Positions 58,166 to 64,000 of a stretch of DNA of 64,000 nt are shown one piece after another. The stretch lies in assembly GCF_020283565.1 (NCBI RefSeq), contig NC_060060.1, forward strand, positions 37,510,001-37,574,000, in the 5' to 3' direction. A program made the translations under genes and the position numbers. This stretch comes from Trifolium pratense (taxonomy: Eukaryota > Streptophyta > Magnoliopsida > Fabales > Fabaceae). Numbering within the stretch: position 1 is the stretch's first letter; each line of letters opens with the position of its first letter. The notes beneath the pieces were generated by a model. The model had not been told where the DNA came from, ran no database searches, and was given only the letters and a program-made list of their open reading frames with translations.

Positions 58166-59722
58166 TTAGGGAGGATACTTCAAAGTTGACTCAACCCAGC
58201 TCCTCTTGTTCTCTTCATTCAAAGGAGCAATATTAATATCAATAGGTAATGATTTCACACTTCCCGAATCACTCTTGAGATCTTCCCCTTTGGTCTTCAA
58301 ATTGGTTCTTTCCTTCTTACTAGACCGTGATGGAGATTTCTTAGAACCTTTCTTCACCGAAGCTTTAAATGTTGAAGTGGAAGACTTTTGAGGATTGACA
58401 ACCGGATCGGACTCTTCTTCTTTGGCCATCTTGTGCAAACAATAGATAGGAACCACACCATCCAAGTCCCATCCTAGGTCGTCATTCACTTTCTCCGCTT
58501 CTTTTAACAAGTCATTCTCTTCTAGTGGAGTGAGCAAATCACTTATGATCACGGGTTTCCTAGAGTCGCCACCCAAAAACACATACTTCCATTTAGGAGG
58601 AAGTTCTTTCAATTCCGGTGGCTTTTTTATTGCCTTTGGCTCTTTCTCCTCTTCTAGGGGGTTATCCAAGTTTTGAAGAAAAATTTCAATCTCATGATCC
58701 CACTCTTCTTCTTTCTCATCTTTTACCACTTCCTCTAGCACTTCCACTTTGAAACATTCGGATACCACTCCACAAAATTCAAGGTCTTGGTTATTGACCT
58801 TCTTCATCCTAGGATAAGGCATTCTAGCATATGGTGAAGGAACTTGAAACTTGGGGCCCTTCACAAGAGGTTTCTTGCCTTTCTTGGCACTAGACTCACT
58901 CTCCACTCTCTTTTCAACTTCACCCTCATAAGCTTTTTCTTCCTTATTTTTTTCTTCTTCCTTATTTTCTTTTCTATCTTCAACTACACCATCCCTCATC
59001 TTTTCAACTACACCATTTTTACTCTCATCCTTCTTAGGATTCTCCACTACTTCTTGTGATGAAACTTCTCTACTCCTCAAATTAATGGAATTACAACTTT
59101 CATTACGAAGATCTGTGGTGTTTCCATAAAAACCACTTTGAGTTTGTAGAGAAGAGACTTGCCTTGCTAGTTGACCAATTTGATTTTCGAGATTTTTGAT
59201 GGAGGCTTCATGACGTTCGCTTGACACTTCTTGGTTTGCCTTCATCACCTCAAAATTGCCTTGAGTCATCTTCATGGCTAAGATAAGAGTATCTTCAAAA
59301 GATTCAAGGTGATCTTCATAATGTTGATCTTGAGGAAATGCTTGATTCAGATTAGCTCCATAAGAACAATTCATGTGATTCTTCACTCCAAGATTGAAGG
59401 TGTTGAAATGAGGATTATTTTGAGAGGTTGCTTGCACCATACATTGAGCTTCTAGTTGTTTGGTAATGATTTGTAGAAAGACATTATTGAACTTGCAACT
59501 AGTTAAGAGTGCCTCTTGATTGTATGATTCAAACATATCTTCCTTCCGCTTTACGATTTGCTCGTGCTGCTGTCTCAATTTCAGAATCGAAATCCAGCTT
59601 AATTGGACCTGTTCTCCGCATGCACAATGAAACACACAAGTAGAACGCTCCGGGAGAAAAATATAAAACAGAAAAATAAGGAAAACACAGAAAATATGAA
59701 CACTATTGCCTTGTCGAATCAA
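58166..59722 (-). CDS. Gag-C/pol-N-like protein of the Athila-type element (up to 518 aa)
   Basis: One open frame; the true start is uncertain because the first about 60 residues lie in the leader next to the primer site. Recognisable parts: a gag C-terminal region with NNPHFNTFNLGVKNH at about 102-116 and IKNLENQIGQLARQV, then INLRSREV; a long Lys/Glu-rich segment; and PPELKELPPKWKYVFLGG with PVIISDLLTP, the stretch that precedes the reverse transcriptase in Athila pol. The frame then ends in a basic Ser/Lys tail instead of entering the polymerase. The main gag capsid domain and protease are missing or unrecognisable. It may be a structural adaptor or simply a relic kept open by youth. Confidence 0.8.
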   Translation of the reverse strand: MIRQGNSVHIFCVFLIFLFYIFLPERSTCVFHCACGEQVQLSWISILKLRQQHEQIVKRKEDMFESYNQEALLTSCKFNNVFLQIITKQLEAQCMVQATSQNNPHFNTFNLGVKNHMNCSYGANLNQAFPQDQHYEDHLESFEDTLILAMKMTQGNFEVMKANQEVSSERHEASIKNLENQIGQLARQVSSLQTQSGFYGNTTDLRNESCNSINLRSREVSSQEVVENPKKDESKNGVVEKMRDGVVEDRKENKEEEKNKEEKAYEGEVEKRVESESSAKKGKKPLVKGPKFQVPSPYARMPYPRMKKVNNQDLEFCGVVSECFKVEVLEEVVKDEKEEEWDHEIEIFLQNLDNPLEEEKEPKAIKKPPELKELPPKWKYVFLGGDSRKPVIISDLLTPLEENDLLKEAEKVNDDLGWDLDGVVPIYCLHKMAKEEESDPVVNPQKSSTSTFKASVKKGSKKSPSRSSKKERTNLKTKGEDLKSDSGSVKSLPIDINIAPLNEENKRSWVESTLKYPP

Positions 59723-59729
59723 TCACAAT

Positions 59730-59746
59730 CCCCGGCAACGGCGCCA
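59730..59746 (-). other. Primer-binding site complementary to tRNA-Asp
   Basis: Minus strand TGGCGCCGTTGCCGGGG lies a few bases after the end of the 5' LTR (59753). It is the reverse complement of the 3' end of plant tRNA-Asp (CCCCGGCAACGGCGCCA), a usual Athila primer. Confidence 0.9.
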
Positions 59747-59752
59747 AAAACT

Positions 59753-60982
59753 TGATGGATTATTTCGCAAGTGAACGAATTACCACGTAGTAATAAAAAT
59801 ATCGATCCACAGGGATTGTGTGATTAAACTAGTCGAATAGTGCTCATAGACATTATGCAAGAAATACACATAAATTGGGGGTATGTTGAGTTATGAATTG
59901 CTAGAAAACGTGCTTTGATATAATGGAAAAGCGAGGTAGAATCATCGGAATCGCCTAGTCTATAGCTAAACAACATGCAATCTACTATATCATAGGAATC
60001 TACTCAAGTGTTAACAACTAGATCGACAAATTAGTGAATCGCAATCTCTTGTCAAAATCCACTCTATTCGTTGTCGATACTCCCCCGATCTCTCGGGCGG
60101 AAGCTACCTACAACGAATGATATTAACGCGCGTCAATCGTTCGCTACACTCTATGCCTCAATCTCTCGACCGGAGACACTCGAGCGCTTAATGCAATTCA
60201 GTTCAGAAATTAAATCAATACTCTCGCACGTGACTTAACTCGAAATCATTACAACATTAATGAAGGATTATAAAGCATTAAACATCGAATTGCATTAAAT
60301 CAACACTATAACCGAGTAGTTTCTTACACATATAGCAGATTACATGAAGTCTATCTACATCCTAGGCTATCCTAGATCCTACCTCCGAAGAACTTAGCTC
60401 CTCATCTCCCTTTGTCCGCGTCCGAGCTTCAATGTCATGGCTTGTGAATCCATGCTATCGATGTGCTTGGAGCTTCCTTCGGAGTCTTGAATCCCAATCT
60501 TGAAGTTCAAAACCCAGAATGTAGATCAAATTTGCAGAATTTTCCAACCCCAAAACAGAATTATGCAGAAACTATATATACAGAAGGCAACCACGCCGCG
60601 CGCCAGATCTATCACGCCGCGCGTGGTTGCAAATCCATCAACTACGCCGCGCGTGGTAACAGAATCACGCGGCGCGTGATCAAGTCAGAGAGCAATCTTC
60701 ATCTTCAACAAAGCTTCACGCCGCGCGTGGTAAGGCATCACGCCGCGCGTGATCAGAGTAAAAATCTTGGCTCCCTGTGAGCTCCATCACGCGGCGCGTG
60801 GTGGGCTACGCCCCCAGCGTAGTGAAAATCCTCCATTTCCTGCAATTTTTCCTGTTTTCTTGCAAATCAAGTAATCAAGCTTATGGTTAGATTTCTCTTA
60901 TATTTATTGCTAAAAACCTACTAAAATGCATCTAATGTTGCTAAAATAGGCATGGATTAGAGAGTGTGACGATTCGTCATCA
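59753..60982 (-). repeat. 5' LTR of the Athila-type element
   Basis: 1230 bp, transcribed leftwards. The palindromic box array recurs at about 60592-60801 and the TATA-like word at about 60573-60586. It contains an antisense (+) open frame of 105 codons (60463..60780), identical but for one residue to that in the other LTR (56207..56524). Its repeated HAARG/YAARG words simply translate the box array, so I do not call it a gene. Confidence 0.95.
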
Positions 60983-61684
60983 CTTATTTTAGAAAAAAAT
61001 TACTTTTTTTATAAAAATAATCACTTTTAATTGTTTTGCGTCTGTTTGTTACAAATTTTTAAAATAATCAGAAGCTAAAAATAATCAGAAAACAGCTAAA
61101 AATGATAAGCTACTAAGAGTAGCTTATAAAATAATAGATTTTTTTTAAAGGAGAGAGAAAAGAAATGTTAAAAGGAGAAAATTGTTTGTAATTAAAAAAA
61201 TCACTTTTATAAGTTGTATCCAAACAAACTAAAGATTATTTTATTTAAAAATAAAAAATTATTATAATAAACAAACACAAAGTAAAATCAGCTTTTCTAA
61301 AAATCTCTAAAATCTAATCTCTAAATTATTTTAGATCAAAATCACTATTTTTTTAATCCGTAACAAACGCACCCTTATGCTAATTGTCTGTGTTTGGTTT
61401 CGCGGTAAATTAAGTGTTAGTGTGTGAAAATCAAATTTCCATGTTGACATGGTTTCGAGTCGCAGAATGAATAGTTGAGGTTATTACCAATTATTTTATG
61501 GAAGAGGGTTTCGGAAGCATAGAGAGCCTTTTTTTTACGTAGTTTCTGCGTTTATGCTTGTTTAGGTAAATTAAGCTATAAGCTAGCTTATAATTGATAA
61601 GTTATGTGATAGCTGAAAAATTACTTGATTAAAATTAAAGAATTTGATAAAATTAGTTTTTAAATGATTGATAAATTATTTTTT

Positions 61685-62180
61685 TTGACTAAAATAAAAT
61701 ATTCATTCATTCAAATTGATAAACACATCAGATACAAACACAAATTCAATGTCGCTAAAAACGTAAAGGATGAATCTACGAACAAACTCACAACATCCAA
61801 GTTAATAGCATAAAATGACATGCTTAAGCATACAAATAATGTGACAAAATAAAAGTAACCGAAATACTCATGTCTTCGGATCTTCATCGTTGATGACCTT
61901 GTCATTGATTGAATCGGTAGTTGATCAAAGTTTATCTGTCAATCTGAACCAAATGAACGCCGCAAAAAAAAAGAAAGCAAACAAGCACCGCACGAAGACG
62001 GGGATCAAACAAACACCGCACGAAGACGGGACGCATTGAGGCAAAGAAATCACAAAATAAAACAGGAAAACTCTAATCTATGTGAAATTTCACTTATTTA
62101 AATAAAAGCTAATATAAAACAATCAAGGGGGTGATTTTGGATCAAAATTGACCCTAAATCACCCCTCTTTAGAAGATAAA
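61685..62180 (-). repeat. Dispersed retroelement-like repeat, copy B
   Basis: Pairs with 34980-35500: GTCGCTAAAAACGTAAAGGA, GACAAAATAAAAGTAACCGA and GGGGTGATTTTGGATCAAAA occur in the same order. The poly-A-like end on the minus strand is TATTTTAGTCAAAAAAA. The inner subrepeat here is (CACCGCACGAAGACGGG-ATCAAACAAA), two copies. Confidence 0.65.
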
Positions 62181-62861
62181 CAATAAGAGAAGGCAATGAT
62201 GTGTTATTGTGCGGCGGCTAGTGATAATAGAAATTTTAAACGCAAATGATTGATAGATATAAAAATACATAAAAGGACATGCATGTCTAGTGTGGGTAGT
62301 TTTCCTCTTTAATGAGTAATTTTTTTTTTTATAAAAAATAATTAAATTAAAGATTAGAAATGAAAAAAACTATAAGCTTAAACACTACTTGAAATAACAT
62401 CTCAAAAAAAGTTATAAGCTAATGAGAATTTTTTTTTACCAAACACTTTTTTTTTTCTTTTCTTTTGAATAAGCTTATTCACACACACCAATCAGACTTT
62501 TTTTCTTTTTTTTTCAGACTTGGAGTAAGCTTATTCAAAAGACACTATTGAGTCTGAAAAAAGTTATAAGCTATCTTATTAGACATACCAATCAGACTTT
62601 TTTTTTCTTTTCTTTTGAATATAGCTTATAACTTTTTACCAAACACTGTTTTTTCTTTTCTTTTCAGACTTGGAGTATAAGTTAGTCCAATAAACTATAA
62701 GCTATCTTATTGGACATACCAATCAGACTCATAGTGTGTGTGACATTTTATTCCATAAAAACTTAAACACTTAGATAAAAAAAACAACCACCTGTTAACT
62801 AATTTGAAATACTTATAGTTTATTGTCCTTAGTCTTGAATTATATTTTATAAATAAAATTA

Positions 62862-63034
62862 CTCCCTCTGTCTCTAATATTTGGTCTTTTTAGTTTTTTA
62901 TTTTTATTCAAAGCATTTATTAAATAGATTTTACTCTTTTTAATAAATAAGTTATTAAAAGTAAAAGGTAAAAATTATTATTTTTAATCTATATGTTCAA
63001 CTTTAAAATACCAAAGATTGAGAACGGAGGGAGG
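62862..63034. mobile_element. Stowaway-like MITE
   Basis: CTCCCTCTGTCTCTAATATTTGG at the left mirrors CCAAAGATTGAGAACGGAGGGAG at the right. TA flanks at 62860-61 and 63035-36 (one extra G at the right end). About 170 bp, no coding. Confidence 0.85.
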
Positions 63035-64000
63035 TAATCCATTATCTGAATCAAACCAATTTCAATTTGATCTAGTTGATTCAAATTGAAACAAACTAAA
63101 AAGAAAAAACGAAAAAAAAAAAGAAAAAAAAACTTCAAATCAACCTCAAACCGGTGCACCCCTACAAGAGCGAAAATCCATTATAGCTGCGTCTTCCTTT
63201 ATGTCATGGAAACCAATGACATTTTCACATTCTGGAATGTGAACTAATTTTTGTTATTTACATACTCGAATTCTACATTGTGATAGGTGTAGAATTGGAA
63301 GGATGGGGCGCTAAAAGAAGAAACTGTATATTCGATGGCACACAACCCACAAGCATGTTGAAAATCTTAACCGGGTCCGTTCTAAGGCCAAAATGAAAAC
63401 TAGGCCCAATAAATTATTACGAGTATTCTCAACTAAAACAAGAGAATTTTTCACTTTGCCCCTCCTCATGTTTCTTCAAGACCTCTCAAAATTCTATTTT
63501 TTTTTTTGCCTCTTTAAAATTGTTCGGAATCTATTCTTTGAAGTAAAATAAAAAATTAAAAAACTCGGATTCTAGAATCCAATTTTTATTTTGGTAATTT
63601 TAATTTGTTGTTTTTTGTGCGGTCCTAATTGCACTGACAGTTTGTGCGGTCTTGATTGCACCGACATATTCAGCATTGATGGTTGAACCCGATGGAAATG
63701 TAAATTAATTTGGAAACTGGAATCCAAAATAATTGAAAATGTAAAATAATTTAGAAACTATAGAATCAGAAACGCCGAAAGATGCATAAAAAATTGATAT
63801 TCCATTAAAACACACTTAACAAAAACCTTAATATGTACCATTAAAAACAACAACATAAATAAGACCACACCTTCAAACGATACAAGTCCATAACAACATA
63901 CAACAAAGATTGACTTAAGTGTGGTAAAAACGCTCCCATCACCCCTTATAATAATAGTCTTTGAAATATAATTTGGTATGTATATAATTTGATCTTGTTG

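Larger units (their letters stand above)
55497..60982 (-). mobile_element. Complete non-autonomous Athila-type Ty3/gypsy LTR retrotransposon (5486 bp)
   Basis: Two 1230-bp LTRs (55497..56726 and 59753..60982), both TGATG..CATCA, flanked by CTTAT at 55492-55496 and 60983-60987. Primer-binding site (tRNA-Asp) next to the right LTR, polypurine tract next to the left LTR, gag-like frame between, all on the minus strand. Internal length is only about 3.0 kb: no reverse transcriptase, RNase H or integrase. It therefore needs proteins from an autonomous relative. I saw two substitutions between the LTRs, so the insertion is very recent. Confidence 0.95.
55472..61375. mobile_element. hAT-like MITE split by the Athila element
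   Basis: The left piece 55472-55496 (GAGGCCGTTTGTTATAGCTT) and the right piece 60983-61375 (ending CCGTAACAAACGCACCC) form inverted ends: GGCCGTTTGTTA against GGGTGCGTTTGTTA. The internal AT-rich sequence with AAATCACTTTT repeats fits non-autonomous hAT elements. The retrotransposon inserted about 20 bp inside its left end. Confidence 0.65.
61376..64000. other. Gene-free repeat-rich right end
   Basis: Besides the repeats at 61685-62180 and 62862-63034, about 62390-62720 consists of jumbled copies of CAATCAGACTTTTTTTCTTT, AGACTTGGAGTAAG and ATAAGCTATCTTATT words. 63220-63310 is a relative of the 11640-11860 repeat. No exon is supported. Confidence 0.45.

Noticed and set aside
1..64000. Functional gene cluster (e.g. 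biosynthetic or resistance cluster)
   Set aside because: The genes belong to unrelated families, lie 1-10 kb apart on both strands, and no NBS-LRR, P450, terpene synthase or similar group is present.

Overview
This is AT-rich plant nuclear DNA. Genes have spliced exons with GT..AG borders, families are typically plant (TBL, CLE, XTH, P-type PPR, B-class GATA), there are two nuclear tRNA genes, and plant SINEs, MITEs and an Athila-type Ty3/gypsy element fill the gaps. The repeat style suggests a dicot, probably a legume of the Medicago/Trifolium type. That placement is inference.

Layout. 0-2 kb: 5' part of a trichome-birefringence-like (TBL) gene on the minus strand, running off the left edge. 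3.3-3.9 kb: a gene fragment with a 5'UTR intron. 4.5-7.6 kb: SINE and nested MITEs. 8.8-9.1 kb: an intact single-exon CLE peptide gene (+). 12.1-14.4 kb: an eight-exon receptor-like kinase (-) with almost no ectodomain. 15-22.6 kb: SINEs, foldback elements and a dead LINE fragment. 22.7-24.1 kb: a three-exon xyloglucan endotransglucosylase/hydrolase (+). 24.2-24.8 kb: a truncated copy of the endonuclease gene at 30-34 kb. 25.6-28.1 kb: an intronless 844-residue PPR protein (-). 29.3 kb: tRNA-Arg(CCU). 30.2-34.1 kb: a plant gene for a bacterial-type endonuclease I (-), with a dead gypsy fragment in one intron and a SINE in its 3' flank. 37.3-37.9 kb: a two-exon gene for a 111-residue unknown plant protein (+). 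39-40.3 kb: LINE and SINE debris. 42.0-44.3 kb: a small probable cytochrome-oxidase assembly protein (-). 44.9 kb: tRNA-Ala(UGC). 47.0-48.7 kb: an LLM-domain B-class GATA factor of the GNC/CGA1 type (-). 49-52.5 kb: LINE fragments, a degenerate 5S rRNA-like sequence, an (AT)n tract and a 591-bp solo LTR with a GTATA target duplication. 55.5-61.0 kb: a complete, very young, non-autonomous Athila-type LTR retrotransposon (-), with 1230-bp LTRs and a CTTAT target duplication, nested inside an older hAT-like MITE. 61-64 kb: repeats only.

The host genes are unrelated single genes, not a pathway cluster. Cell-wall functions (TBL, XTH) and signalling functions (CLE, receptor kinase) occur near each other, but nothing shows that they work together. 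The observations most worth following are: (1) the palindromic CACGC-N3-GCGTG array directly upstream of the TATA-like sequence in the Athila LTRs; (2) the spliced endonuclease I gene with an optional in-frame N-terminal exon and a hydrophobic tail; and (3) its truncated paralogue, which preserves the empty site of a SINE insertion. Intron-exon models were built by reading splice signals and phases by eye, without transcripts.
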